From the NCBI GenBank assembly GCA_016870775.1, contig VGAK01000004.1:36022-100021 (forward strand): 64,000 nucleotides of DNA. The letters are read 5' to 3'. Positions 46,888 to 56,620 of this stretch are shown one piece after another. The stretch comes from Actinomycetota bacterium. Its GTDB lineage: Bacteria > Actinomycetota > Acidimicrobiia > Acidimicrobiales > Ilumatobacteraceae. The translations under genes and the position numbers were made by a program. The notes below the pieces were generated by a model, which was not told where the DNA came from, ran no database searches, and was given only the letters and a program-made list of their open reading frames with translations. Each line of letters starts with the position of its first letter. The first letter of the stretch is position 1.

Positions 46888-47744
46888 GTGAAGTCGGACT
46901 CGCACCCACACCCGAGGACTTCGTCCCCGATGAGAAGAACAGGATCAAACTCTCCGATCTCGCCGGACCGGGCATCGTGTTCGTTCTGTTCATCGGAGTC
47001 TGGTACCTGCTCTCGTCGGTGATCCTGCCGAAGCACAAGCGCTTCCTCCTGCCCACACCGGATGCAGTCATCACCGAAGGTTTCGGTGTCTGGCGGTCCG
47101 GTGAGCGTCGTGGGCTTCAACCGATCCTCTTGTCGCTCTGGGATTCGGCCAAGATCGCCCTCCTCGGCCTCGCCATCACGATCGTCATCGGCATGTCGAT
47201 TGCGATCCTCATGAGCATGCGCAGGTGGCTCGAACGCGCGACCTGGCCGTATCTCGTCGCCATACAAAGTGCGCCGATCCTGGCTCTCACACCCCTCATC
47301 AGGGCACTGGTCGAGGGCACGCAGCGTCAACGACTCCTCGTCGTCGTGCTCATCGCGATCTTTCCGATCGTCTCCAACACTCTGTTCGGCCTGCTGTCCG
47401 CAGACAAGAGTCAGCACGAACTCTTCACCCTCCAGGGTGCGTCGCGCTGGACCCGCCTCGCGAAGCTGCAATTCCCCGCCGCGCTCCCGAACATTTTCGT
47501 GGGGTTGCGGATCTCGGCGGGGCTCGCCGTCATCGGGGCGGTTGTCGGGGACTTCTATTTCAGGCAGGGCGGGGTCGTGGGCATCGGGGCCCAGATCGAC
47601 GTGTACCGGGCAAAGCTTTGGGGGCCCGAGTTGATCGCGGCGATTATTCTTGCTTCAGTATTGGGTTTGGTGGTGTTCCTTCTGTTCGGCTGGCTCGCCA
47701 AGGCAGCCATCGGCAAGTGGCACATCACCACCAGGGGTCAATGA
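46884..47744 (+). CDS. ABC transporter permease
   Basis: BPD permease family; LQGASRWTRLAKLQFPAALPNIFVGLRIS EAA loop. Confidence 0.93.
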   Translation: MSEVGLAPTPEDFVPDEKNRIKLSDLAGPGIVFVLFIGVWYLLSSVILPKHKRFLLPTPDAVITEGFGVWRSGERRGLQPILLSLWDSAKIALLGLAITIVIGMSIAILMSMRRWLERATWPYLVAIQSAPILALTPLIRALVEGTQRQRLLVVVLIAIFPIVSNTLFGLLSADKSQHELFTLQGASRWTRLAKLQFPAALPNIFVGLRISAGLAVIGAVVGDFYFRQGGVVGIGAQIDVYRAKLWGPELIAAIILASVLGLVVFLLFGWLAKAAIGKWHITTRGQ

Positions 47745-47787
47745 CCCGCATCTCAGAACACCAACCACACAGGAGACAACCAGCACC

Positions 47788-48948
47788 ATGAAGCACAAGA
47801 AACTGGTCGGATTCGCCGCAGCGGCAGCACTGGTGCTGGCCGCCTGTGGCGGGGACGACTCAAGCAGCGACACGACGGCGGCACCGGCCGACGGAGGGGC
47901 AGTCGGGACGAATCTCGCCGACGTCTGCCCCGCCAAGATCGTGCTCCAGACCGACTGGAACCCCGAGGCCGAACACGGCTTCCTCTACGAGTTGATCGGA
48001 GCGGGTTACGAGGTCGACACCGAGAAGCTCGCCGTGCGCGGCGATCTCGTTTCGGAGGGTCAGACGACCGGAGTCCAAGTGGAGGTTCGGGCCGGCGGTC
48101 CGGCGATCGGATTCCAGGCGGTGTCATCCCAGATGTACCAGGACCCCGACATCATGCTCGGATTCACCAGCACCGACGAGAGCGTCAGCAACTCGGTGAA
48201 GTTCCCGACGAAGGCCGTCGTGGCCCCGTTCAACATCAACCCACAGATCATCATGTGGGATCCGGCCACCTATCCCGACGTCAAGACCATCAAGGATCTC
48301 GGCGCGACGGGTGCCAAGGTCCGTTACTTTGATGGAGCCGCCTACATGGAGTACCTGATCGCCGATGGGCAACTCTCCAAGGACCAGGTCGATGGCACCT
48401 ATGACGGGAGCCCCGCCTCGTTCATCGCAGCGGCAGGCAAGGACGCCCAGCAGGGCTTCGGCACCTCGGAGCCTTTCTCGTACGAGAACGACATCAAGGA
48501 TTGGCTCAAGCCGGTCGCTTACCAGTACATCCACGACGCGGGATGGACCTCCTACGCCCAGTCCCTCGGTGGAACGCCGGAGAGCCTCGAGAAGAACGCC
48601 GAGTGCCTGAAGAAGTTCGTCCCGGTGGTCCAGAAGGCCCAGCGCGACTACATCGCGAGCCCGGCGCGCACCAACGCGCTGATCATCGATGCGGTCCTGA
48701 AGTACAACAACGGCTGGAACTACTCCGCGGCGCAGGCTGACGCTGCGGTCGTGAAGATGCTGGAGGACAAGCTCGTGGCGAACAGCCCCGACGGGACCCT
48801 CGGCTCCTTCGACCTCGACCGCATCACCGCCTTCATCGCGGCGGCAACCCCGGTCTACGAAAAGACCGGTTCGGAGGTCAAGTCCGGCATCACCGCGGCC
48901 GACGTGGTGACCAACGAGTACATCGATCCGTCCATCACTCTGGGCTGA
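47788..48948 (+). CDS. ABC transporter substrate-binding lipoprotein (NMT1/THI5-like)
   Basis: Lipobox VLAACGG; TDWNPEAEHGFLYELI; SD aggaga. Confidence 0.9.
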   Translation: MKHKKLVGFAAAAALVLAACGGDDSSSDTTAAPADGGAVGTNLADVCPAKIVLQTDWNPEAEHGFLYELIGAGYEVDTEKLAVRGDLVSEGQTTGVQVEVRAGGPAIGFQAVSSQMYQDPDIMLGFTSTDESVSNSVKFPTKAVVAPFNINPQIIMWDPATYPDVKTIKDLGATGAKVRYFDGAAYMEYLIADGQLSKDQVDGTYDGSPASFIAAAGKDAQQGFGTSEPFSYENDIKDWLKPVAYQYIHDAGWTSYAQSLGGTPESLEKNAECLKKFVPVVQKAQRDYIASPARTNALIIDAVLKYNNGWNYSAAQADAAVVKMLEDKLVANSPDGTLGSFDLDRITAFIAAATPVYEKTGSEVKSGITAADVVTNEYIDPSITLG

Positions 48949-48972
48949 TCCTCGGACATCCGAAAAGGAAGG

Positions 48973-48999
48973 GGGAGGGGCGAAAGCCCCTCCCTTTTT
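48973..48999 (+). terminator. Intrinsic terminator after ABC operon
   Basis: GGGAGGGGC-GAAA-GCCCCTCCC followed by TTTTT. Confidence 0.92.
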
Positions 49000-49049
49000 C
49001 GTTGCCCCGCGACTTGTCCTCGGGTCGAGACGTCGGTGCCGTGTGGTCC

Positions 49050-49826
49050 TCAGCGTCCGAAATTGAAGTGGGAGATCTCCCGCACCGCGTCACACATCGA
49101 CGTGACCGCGGCATCGAACATCGAAGCTCCCAACTCGGCTGACGCCATCGTCGGGTCGCCGATGACACCCTCGGGAAAAAAGTCGTTCGACAACCAGCCG
49201 AATGAGACCGTCCCGCCGAACTTGACGTGGGTGTTGTCTGCCAGTCCCTCCGGAATCCGCCGGGACGCCAGCGACATGTCCACGAGATCGGGGCGCAGGT
49301 GGAGCATCACGGACGTTTCGTCACGCCCACCATGAACTCCCATGCCGAGTTCGCTGGAGCCGGACGAGCCCCCCTGGTCGGCCGGCATGTGGGGGTGGGC
49401 CAGGAACGTCTGTAGGCCATGCCTCAGGCGCAGCTCGCGATTGGCCATCGCGACAAGGGCGCTGTTTCCGCCGTGACCGTTCACAAAGAGCAGGCGCCGG
49501 GCGGGCGTGGCCGCGACGCATCGTCCGATGTCGTCGAGCACCGCGAGCAGGGTCGTCGCCGAGAGCCAGATCGTCCCCGGGGCCCAGGCGTGCTCATTCG
49601 ACTTGGTGAATGCCAGCGGTGGGAGCAGCCATGCGTCACACTCGTCCCCCACACGCTCAACGACCGCTGTCGAGACAGCCTCTGCGACCACGAGATCGGT
49701 GCTCAAGGGCAGGTGGGGACCATGCTGCTCCACCGCACCGAGGGGCAACACGATGATGGAGTCGCGACCGAGCCGCTCCCCCACCCGGGGACCGGAGAGT
49801 TCGTCGAGTCGGTTCACTGATGCCAT
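49050..49826 (-). CDS. Creatininase (creatinine amidohydrolase) family protein
   Basis: LPLGAVEQHGPHLPLSTD, VNGHGGN, HGGRDETS; ATG 6 nt after TAGGTT. Confidence 0.92.
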   Translation of the reverse strand: MASVNRLDELSGPRVGERLGRDSIIVLPLGAVEQHGPHLPLSTDLVVAEAVSTAVVERVGDECDAWLLPPLAFTKSNEHAWAPGTIWLSATTLLAVLDDIGRCVAATPARRLLFVNGHGGNSALVAMANRELRLRHGLQTFLAHPHMPADQGGSSGSSELGMGVHGGRDETSVMLHLRPDLVDMSLASRRIPEGLADNTHVKFGGTVSFGWLSNDFFPEGVIGDPTMASAELGASMFDAAVTSMCDAVREISHFNFGR

Positions 49827-49850
49827 GGTGCAAACCTATCCAATGGTTGA

Positions 49851-51422
49851 ATGAGAGCCGTGAGGAAGCAGTCGACAGCCGACCACGACGCGATCGTCAT
49901 CGGTGCGGGTCACAATGGTCTCGTTGCGGCCGCCTATCTCGCACGACATGGGATGTCGGTTCTCCTGCTCGAGGCCCGGGAGAACGTCGGGGGCACCGCG
50001 AGCAGCGAGACCTTCGCTGGTGCCATCGTGAACATCTGCAACTGCGACCACCTCACCTTCCGCTCCACTCCGATCGCCGAGGAACTCGGCCTCGCCCGGC
50101 ACGGGCTGGCGTACCTCGACATCGATCCCGCCCAGGTCAACATCGACTGGACCACGGGCCGGGCATGGACCATCCACCACGACATCGAGCACACGATCGA
50201 GAGCCTCGCTGGGGCCCATCCCGGCGCGGCCGAGGGCTACCGCAGGTACGCCGAGACCATGGTGCCGGTCGCGCGACTCGTGCTCGAGGCGGCCTCCCGG
50301 GGTTCATCGCGGGGATCGCTGGTGACGAGCGCGGTGCGGCGCAGGCTCGCGGGACTGCGCGCGATGCTGAAGATGAGCCGCATGTCGGCTGCCGACGTGA
50401 TGCGCGAGTACTTCGACGATGAAGCCGTGATCGGCCCGGCCATGGTCGAGGGTCCGATCGTGTGGGGAATCTCACCCGAGACGCCAGGAACGGGCCTCGG
50501 CGCGCTCTCCTATGCGTTGCGACACGTGGTCCCGGTCGGGCGTCCCGTGGGTGGGAGTGGTGCACTCCCCGAGGCACTCAAGGCATCGTTCCTGGCCTCC
50601 GGCGGGGTTCTCGAGACCGGTGTCATCGTGACGGGGATCCTGTGCGAGGGGTCCCAGGTTGCTGCCATCCAGACCGAGGATGGCCGCACCATCACCGCGC
50701 CGGTCGTTGTTTCTGCGTGCGATCCCCGTCGCACTTTCGTGCAGTGGTTGAAGAACCCTCCCGCGCGCGCGGCGTCCCTCGTGACGAAGTGGTCCGACAC
50801 GCCGGTCGGTGATGGATACGAGTCCAAAATCGATGCGGTCACGACCGAGTTGCCCCTGCCGCGCGCTCTCGGTCACCTCGACGCTGCGGCGCGCCGGGCC
50901 ATCTCGGCGTCGACCACCGTCGTGAGCCCGTCGGTCGCAGAACTGCATCGTGGGGCACAACTCATGAGCGAGGGTCGCACCATGCCGCGGATGGCCCTGC
51001 TCGCCAATGCGCCCACCGCCATCGATCCGTCGCTTGCGTGCCCCGGCCACCACGTCTTCAGCCTCGAGGCCCTCTTCACGCCCTATTCGTTCAGAGGTGG
51101 CTGGGTCTCTCGCGACGAACCGGAACGCTGGCTCCGTCAGTACTGCGAGATTCTCGAGCCCGGTTTCTATGAGTCGATCGTCGACTGGCGGGTCTACACC
51201 CCTGTTGGGTACGAGAGATCGTTCCATCTCCCTCGGGGACACGCCACGAGTTTCTCCGGTGGACCCCTCGCGACCCTCCTCGGCCGCGATCCTGAACTGA
51301 CGCGGTACGAGACCCCGATCCGCGGGCTCTACCTGACGGGGGCAGCCACGTTCCCCGGCGCGGGGGTGTGGGGCGCGAGCGGACGCAACGCCGCGTTGGC
51401 AATCATCGACGCATTCGGTTGA
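49851..51422 (+). CDS. Phytoene dehydrogenase-like FAD-dependent oxidoreductase
   Basis: DAIVIGAGHNGLVAAAYLARHG Rossmann motif; C-terminal GLYLTGAATFPGAGVWGASGRNAAL. Confidence 0.93.
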   Translation: MRAVRKQSTADHDAIVIGAGHNGLVAAAYLARHGMSVLLLEARENVGGTASSETFAGAIVNICNCDHLTFRSTPIAEELGLARHGLAYLDIDPAQVNIDWTTGRAWTIHHDIEHTIESLAGAHPGAAEGYRRYAETMVPVARLVLEAASRGSSRGSLVTSAVRRRLAGLRAMLKMSRMSAADVMREYFDDEAVIGPAMVEGPIVWGISPETPGTGLGALSYALRHVVPVGRPVGGSGALPEALKASFLASGGVLETGVIVTGILCEGSQVAAIQTEDGRTITAPVVVSACDPRRTFVQWLKNPPARAASLVTKWSDTPVGDGYESKIDAVTTELPLPRALGHLDAAARRAISASTTVVSPSVAELHRGAQLMSEGRTMPRMALLANAPTAIDPSLACPGHHVFSLEALFTPYSFRGGWVSRDEPERWLRQYCEILEPGFYESIVDWRVYTPVGYERSFHLPRGHATSFSGGPLATLLGRDPELTRYETPIRGLYLTGAATFPGAGVWGASGRNAALAIIDAFG

Positions 51423-51462
51423 CGTACGGAAACCAGCCGGCGGTTGGAAACCCGGCGTGCCC

Positions 51463-51957
51463 TCAGGCGTCGCGAACCAAGTTCTCCCGATGGACGACCG
51501 GCTCTTTGTCACTCCACGGGAAATTGATCCATTGCGCCGTGTGCTTCCACACGTAGTCGCACCTCACCACCGAGTGGGGCTTTTCGTAGAGAACTGCCGT
51601 GCGCACCTCCTTCACCCGACCTTCGAAGAACTCGCGCACGATTTTCAGGGTGTGCCCCGTGTCTGCGACGTCATCGACGATCAACACACGGGCGAACCGC
51701 AACTCCACGAGATCGGGCACCGGCGGCAAGATCATCGGCACCGGCAGCCTCTCCTCGACTCCGGTGTAGAACTCGACGTTCATCGTGTAGAGGTTCTTCA
51801 CCGCGAGGGCGTACCCGAGAGCACCCGCAGCCAAGAGGCCCCCACGCGCAATTGCCAAGATGATGTCGGGGTCGTAGTCGGAGGCAGCGACCATGTGGGC
51901 CAGATCCCGGCTCGCCACGCCGAAGCTCTCCCATGTCATGATTTCGCGTTCGCTCAC
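51463..51957 (-). CDS. Phosphoribosyltransferase family protein
   Basis: VLIVDDVADTGHTL PRPP motif; GTG 7 nt after TAGTTT. Confidence 0.9.
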   Translation of the reverse strand: MSEREIMTWESFGVASRDLAHMVAASDYDPDIILAIARGGLLAAGALGYALAVKNLYTMNVEFYTGVEERLPVPMILPPVPDLVELRFARVLIVDDVADTGHTLKIVREFFEGRVKEVRTAVLYEKPHSVVRCDYVWKHTAQWINFPWSDKEPVVHRENLVRDA

Positions 51958-52118
51958 GTCGCCAAAACTAGTTCCACGGAACAGCCGGCACCCTTTTGCC
52001 CGAGGTGCGGCGGTGGACAAATTGTCAACACAGCCTCCCCGGCCCGACAATGCCCGTTCATGTTGCTCGGGATTGGGCGCACACGCCTGTGGATAGTCGT
52101 GGCACTAGGTTCACATGT

Positions 52119-53012
52119 GTGCATCACCCCGAGCTCGTCGCACATTGCCTCGCACAGTGCCGCACCGGTCGCAACGACCGCACGACCGAGATCTCCCGGG
52201 AATCGTTCCGGCGCGCGACATGGACCCCCGACGGTCCTGGCGTTCTCGAGGTGTGCGGGCCCGTCTCGAGCCTTCCCGTGGTGCGCGGGCACGGCCCGGG
52301 AGGGCCCTGGCTCGTCCAGTCCTGGGGTCGTCTGCGGGGCGATCACGATCGCTCCGTGGCGCTCGTTTCACGGCACCAAGCGGTGGAAAGGGCCATGCGC
52401 AACTGGTCGGCACTGCCCCTGGGCGCCAGTGGCACGCCGTACCACGAGCTCCTCCCCGCGGTCCTGGCCCAGCGCATCACCGCCAAGGAGGCCGCTGTGC
52501 AGTGGCACCGGATGGTGGATCGCTGGGGCGAGCGGGCACCCGATCCTGAGGGGCGACTGAAGCTTCCTCCGTCGCCCGAGCGGCTCGCCGAAGTTCCCTA
52601 CCACGAGTTTCACACCCTCGGAATCGAGAAGAGACGGGCCGACACCATTCGGGAAGTGGCCCGAAATTTTCGTTGGCTTGCTCATGACTGGTTCGACGGA
52701 GAGCGTCAGACTCCCGAGGATGCGACCGCCTCCCTCCGACGCATCCGCGGCGTGGGCGTGTGGACTGCTGCCGTTGTGGGAGGAATCGCCTTCGGTGACC
52801 CCGACGCTCTCCTCGTGGGCGACTTCCACGTGAAGAACACCGTCGCCTGGGCACTCCATGGGCGACCGCGCGGCACGGACGAGGAAATGCTGGAGTCCTT
52901 GGCGAGTTATGCCGGTCAACGCCACCGCGTGGTGCGATGGCTCCAACTCGACGGTTGGAGAGCACCGCGACGGGGTCCGCGCCGCCGTATTGTGTCCATC
53001 GGGCGACTCTGA
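52119..53012 (+). CDS. HhH-GPD base-excision DNA glycosylase (AlkA-like)
   Basis: LRRIRGVGVWTAAVVGGIAFGDPDALLVGDFHVKN HhH-GPD; GTG 7 nt after TAGGTT. Confidence 0.88.
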   Translation: MHHPELVAHCLAQCRTGRNDRTTEISRESFRRATWTPDGPGVLEVCGPVSSLPVVRGHGPGGPWLVQSWGRLRGDHDRSVALVSRHQAVERAMRNWSALPLGASGTPYHELLPAVLAQRITAKEAAVQWHRMVDRWGERAPDPEGRLKLPPSPERLAEVPYHEFHTLGIEKRRADTIREVARNFRWLAHDWFDGERQTPEDATASLRRIRGVGVWTAAVVGGIAFGDPDALLVGDFHVKNTVAWALHGRPRGTDEEMLESLASYAGQRHRVVRWLQLDGWRAPRRGPRRRIVSIGRL

Positions 53013-53047
53013 GACGACATCGGTCAGGGGCGCGCGACACCGACACC

Positions 53048-54274
53048 ATGACCACCACCGACCCAGCAGCGACAGACGCCCCCTCTCCGCCTGCGACTCC
53101 GGCGACGGCCGCAGCGCCTGACACGACAGAAGCATGGTCACGCGCCAAGACGAGGGGTGCTCTCGCGTATCTCCTGTCGAGGTTCCTCGTCGTGATGGGA
53201 GCAGGCATCGCCGTGGCGGCACAGGCGGTCTGGTCACGGTGGAATGGAGAAGAACCCGTCGGGGGCGCCAGTGCCCTCGTCCAAGTCCTCGACAGCTGGG
53301 ACGGCCACTGGTATCTCGATGTGGTGCGCGACGGCTACCCGCACCACATCATGGACAACGTCTCGTACTTCGTTCCCGATGCCCGAGCGGCTTTTTTCCC
53401 GCTGTACCCGATGATCGTGCGCGGGATCGACTGGATCCTGCCGGGAGGGCCAGTCAGCATCGCTCTGTTGCTCAATTTCGTCCTTGGTGGTTGCGTGGTC
53501 GCGATCGTGGGTGTGCTCGCGCGGCACCTCTTCGATGCGCGCACCGCCGAGAAGGCAATGATCATCGCGGCCGTCTTCCCGGGGAGTTTCGTGCTCAGCT
53601 GGGCGTATTCCGAGGCGCTGCTCCTGTCCATCGCAGGCCTGTGCTTTCTCGCTCTCGCACGGCGTTCCTGGTTCCTCGCGGGTCTCCTGGCTGCTCTGGG
53701 AAGTGCCGCTCGCCCGAACGGTCTCGCGCTGGTGGCCGCATGCGGGGTGGCTGCGCTCCTGGCCATCAAGGACGACAGGGACTGGAGGTCGCTCCTGGCT
53801 CCACTGCTCGCACCCCTCGGATTCGTCGGCTTCATGGCCTTCCTCCGTTGGCACACCGACGAGGACTGGGCGTGGTTCCGCGTCCAACGCGAGGCATGGA
53901 AGGAGAGCACGAGTTTCGGGGCTACCGCGGTCGAGAGAACGCTCGACTTCTTCGTCAGGCCATTCAGCTCACCCACCTCGGTGCTCACCGCCGCAACAGT
54001 CGTCGCCATGATCTGGTCGCTCTTGTTGGCGCGCCGGCACCGGATCCCCCTGATGTATCACGCCTACGCCGTCTCGGTGCTGGTGTTGATGCTCGCACCG
54101 GCAACGGTCACAGCGAGACCACGGTTCCTCTACACCGCTTTCCCACTCATTTTTCCGGTCGCGCGGGCACTGCGCGACGACGACGACCGTTGGTGGCCGA
54201 TTGTGGTCGTTGTGCTGGCAGCAGGCCTCGTGACCGTGAACGGCATCTACGGGGTGCGCGGCGCAATTCCCTGA
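53048..54274 (+). CDS. PIG-V-like mannosyltransferase family membrane protein
   Basis: Polytopic; SWDGHWYLDVVRDGYP, AAFFPLYPMIVR motifs. Confidence 0.82.
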   Translation: MTTTDPAATDAPSPPATPATAAAPDTTEAWSRAKTRGALAYLLSRFLVVMGAGIAVAAQAVWSRWNGEEPVGGASALVQVLDSWDGHWYLDVVRDGYPHHIMDNVSYFVPDARAAFFPLYPMIVRGIDWILPGGPVSIALLLNFVLGGCVVAIVGVLARHLFDARTAEKAMIIAAVFPGSFVLSWAYSEALLLSIAGLCFLALARRSWFLAGLLAALGSAARPNGLALVAACGVAALLAIKDDRDWRSLLAPLLAPLGFVGFMAFLRWHTDEDWAWFRVQREAWKESTSFGATAVERTLDFFVRPFSSPTSVLTAATVVAMIWSLLLARRHRIPLMYHAYAVSVLVLMLAPATVTARPRFLYTAFPLIFPVARALRDDDDRWWPIVVVVLAAGLVTVNGIYGVRGAIP

Positions 54275-54345
54275 CACACACCCCGACGATCGCACCAGGG
54301 CTGTCCGAGTCGATCGCCCACCCTGGTTGCGACCGATTCATCGCG

Positions 54346-55110
54346 TCAGAACGGAAGACGTCTCCAGATTGAAGTTGGGAGGCTTCGGAGAACCGCGAAC
54401 ACCGCTCCGAGCGCGCTCGGAACCCACACGATCCTCTTGTCGGACGAAATCGCAGCCACAGTGCGTGCGGCCACGGTCTCGGCATCGGTGGAGAAGGGCG
54501 CCTTCCTCATGCCTGCTGTCATGCGAGTGGTGACAAAGCCGGGTCTCACGACGAGGATCGACGCACCCGAGCCGGTGAGTTCGTGGTCGAGGGCGAGTGC
54601 GAAGCCATCCACACCGGCCTTGGACGCTCCGTACACCGGGTTGGAGCGCCGCACCCTCATCCCGGCCACGGAGGACAAGAGGACTATCTTTCCGTATCCC
54701 TGCGAGCGCAGTCGGTCGGCGAGTCCATACAGGAGCGCCATCACTCCGGTCATGTTCACCCCGACAACCTCCGACACAGTCGCCGGATCGGCGAAGTAGT
54801 CGTGGCCCTCGCGAAGGACGCCCTGGGCCACCACCGCCACATCGATGTCACCGATCGCCGACACGACCTCAGCCACGACGTGCGGCATGCTCGCGGCGTC
54901 GGCGGCATCGAAGCGAATATGATGCACCTCCAGGTCCGGTGAGCGATCGACGATGTCGACTGCTGCCATTTCGGCGGCAGATGGATCACGACTGACCAGC
55001 ACGAGCCGTGCCGTCCCGGGAACGATGAGACGACGTGCCACCGCGAGGCCGATTTCGCTCGTCCCCCCGAACAAGACGATGCTCTGGGCGACCCCCACAC
55101 CGTTCTTCAT
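54346..55110 (-). CDS. dprE2: Decaprenylphospho-beta-D-erythro-pentofuranosid-2-ulose 2-reductase-like SDR
   Basis: LFGGTSEIGLAVARRL, YGASKAGVDGF; adjacent to dprE1. Confidence 0.85.
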   Translation of the reverse strand: MKNGVGVAQSIVLFGGTSEIGLAVARRLIVPGTARLVLVSRDPSAAEMAAVDIVDRSPDLEVHHIRFDAADAASMPHVVAEVVSAIGDIDVAVVAQGVLREGHDYFADPATVSEVVGVNMTGVMALLYGLADRLRSQGYGKIVLLSSVAGMRVRRSNPVYGASKAGVDGFALALDHELTGSGASILVVRPGFVTTRMTAGMRKAPFSTDAETVAARTVAAISSDKRIVWVPSALGAVFAVLRSLPTSIWRRLPF

Positions 55111-55186
55111 AAGGCTCGGTCTCCCCGGCGCCGTTTCGTCCCGGCGCGGGCATGGGACCTCCCCGAAGCGACATCCATGCGCGGGG

Positions 55187-56578
55187 TCACTCGGCGTTCC
55201 CCGTGTCGACGAGCGAAAGCCTCCGCGCCAGATCACTCCGCCACAGGCCCCGCGGATCCATCTGGTCCCGCACCGACAGCCACTCATCGAAGCGTGGGTA
55301 GCCACGCCGCACGGCGGACGGTGACACATGGGAGTCCTTGGCCAAGTAGTGGCGACCTCCTGCGTCCAGAACCATCTCGTCCACCTCGGCGAGCAGGCGT
55401 GGCAGACCCACCGCTCCAGCCGCCATGTCGAGGGTGAGTGTCCAGCCCTTCGTGGGGAACGACATCGGAGCGTCATTCTGGGCACCCATGCGCTTGAGGA
55501 CCGCGAGGAAGCTCGCGACCCCCGCCGAGGAAAAGCGCTCGATGACTGCTCGCAGAACATCGGTGCGCTCGAGCGGCACGATGAACTGGTACTGGATGAA
55601 GCCCTGCGAGCCGTACATCGTGTTCCAGTTGCGGACCACATCCAAGGGATGGAAGAACGCCGCGATGGACTCGAGTCCCACGTGTCGCCGTGAGGGCGCC
55701 TTTCGGAACCAGGCCTCGTTGAAGGCCTTGATCGACCACTTGTTGAGCACCCCGTTCGGCATCCACGGTGGCGCTGCGATCCGGACCTTCGGGTCGTAGT
55801 CCAGGGCCCCCTCGGTGCGCTGAGCCCCGTTGCTGAGCGCCGACCGGGGCGCGTGGTCTCCCCGCGTCAGGACACCCCGCCCCATCGAGGCACCCCGCGC
55901 CAGGAGATCCACCCAGCAGACCGAGTAGCGGTATTGATCGTCTGCAGCCGGGTCGGCCATCGCAGCGCACACCGCATCGAAGTCACCGAGCCGCTCGGTT
56001 TCGACGGTCACTTTGGCAGTTTCGATCGGAATCAATCGGATCGCAGCACGCACGACGACACCCGTGAGACCCATGCCCCCGACAGTGGCCCAGAACCAAT
56101 CCCGCTGCTCCGAGGGGGACAGCCTGACCACCTCCCCGGATGACAGGAGCAGATCCAGCCATTCGAGGTGCTGGCCAAAACTGCCATCCACATGGTGATT
56201 CTTGCCGTGGATGTCGGACGCAATCGCCCCGCCAACGGTGACAAATCTGGTCCCAGGGGTGACCGGCACGAACCAGCCCCGGGGCACGCTGCGCCGCAGA
56301 ATCTCATCGAGACTCACGCCCGCGGCGACCTCGAGCACTCCCGTGTCGGCGTCGAGGAGGAACTCGGCCGCGGACGGATCCTCCAGGTGATTGACGAGGA
56401 CCAGTCCCCCCGCGTTCTGGGCAGCGGCGCCGTACGACCTCCCGAGACCCCTCGCGATCGCACCACGAGGACCACTCGTCGACAATGCCGCCACCACGGA
56501 CATGGGGTCGGTGGCCTCGACCACATCGGCGACGGTCCATGCCGTTCGGCCCCATCCCGAGAGTCGACGTTGGGTCAC
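55187..56578 (-). CDS. dprE1: Decaprenylphosphoryl-beta-D-ribose oxidase (FAD)
   Basis: GLGRSYGAAAQNAGG, ASDIHGKNHH, YLAKDSHVSPSAVRRGYPRFDEW; GTG 6 nt after TAGACT. Confidence 0.9.
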   Translation of the reverse strand: MTQRRLSGWGRTAWTVADVVEATDPMSVVAALSTSGPRGAIARGLGRSYGAAAQNAGGLVLVNHLEDPSAAEFLLDADTGVLEVAAGVSLDEILRRSVPRGWFVPVTPGTRFVTVGGAIASDIHGKNHHVDGSFGQHLEWLDLLLSSGEVVRLSPSEQRDWFWATVGGMGLTGVVVRAAIRLIPIETAKVTVETERLGDFDAVCAAMADPAADDQYRYSVCWVDLLARGASMGRGVLTRGDHAPRSALSNGAQRTEGALDYDPKVRIAAPPWMPNGVLNKWSIKAFNEAWFRKAPSRRHVGLESIAAFFHPLDVVRNWNTMYGSQGFIQYQFIVPLERTDVLRAVIERFSSAGVASFLAVLKRMGAQNDAPMSFPTKGWTLTLDMAAGAVGLPRLLAEVDEMVLDAGGRHYLAKDSHVSPSAVRRGYPRFDEWLSVRDQMDPRGLWRSDLARRLSLVDTGNAE

Positions 56579-56620
56579 TGGGTGAGTCTAGGTGGCAGAG
56601 GTTCGCCGGCACGGGCGGCG

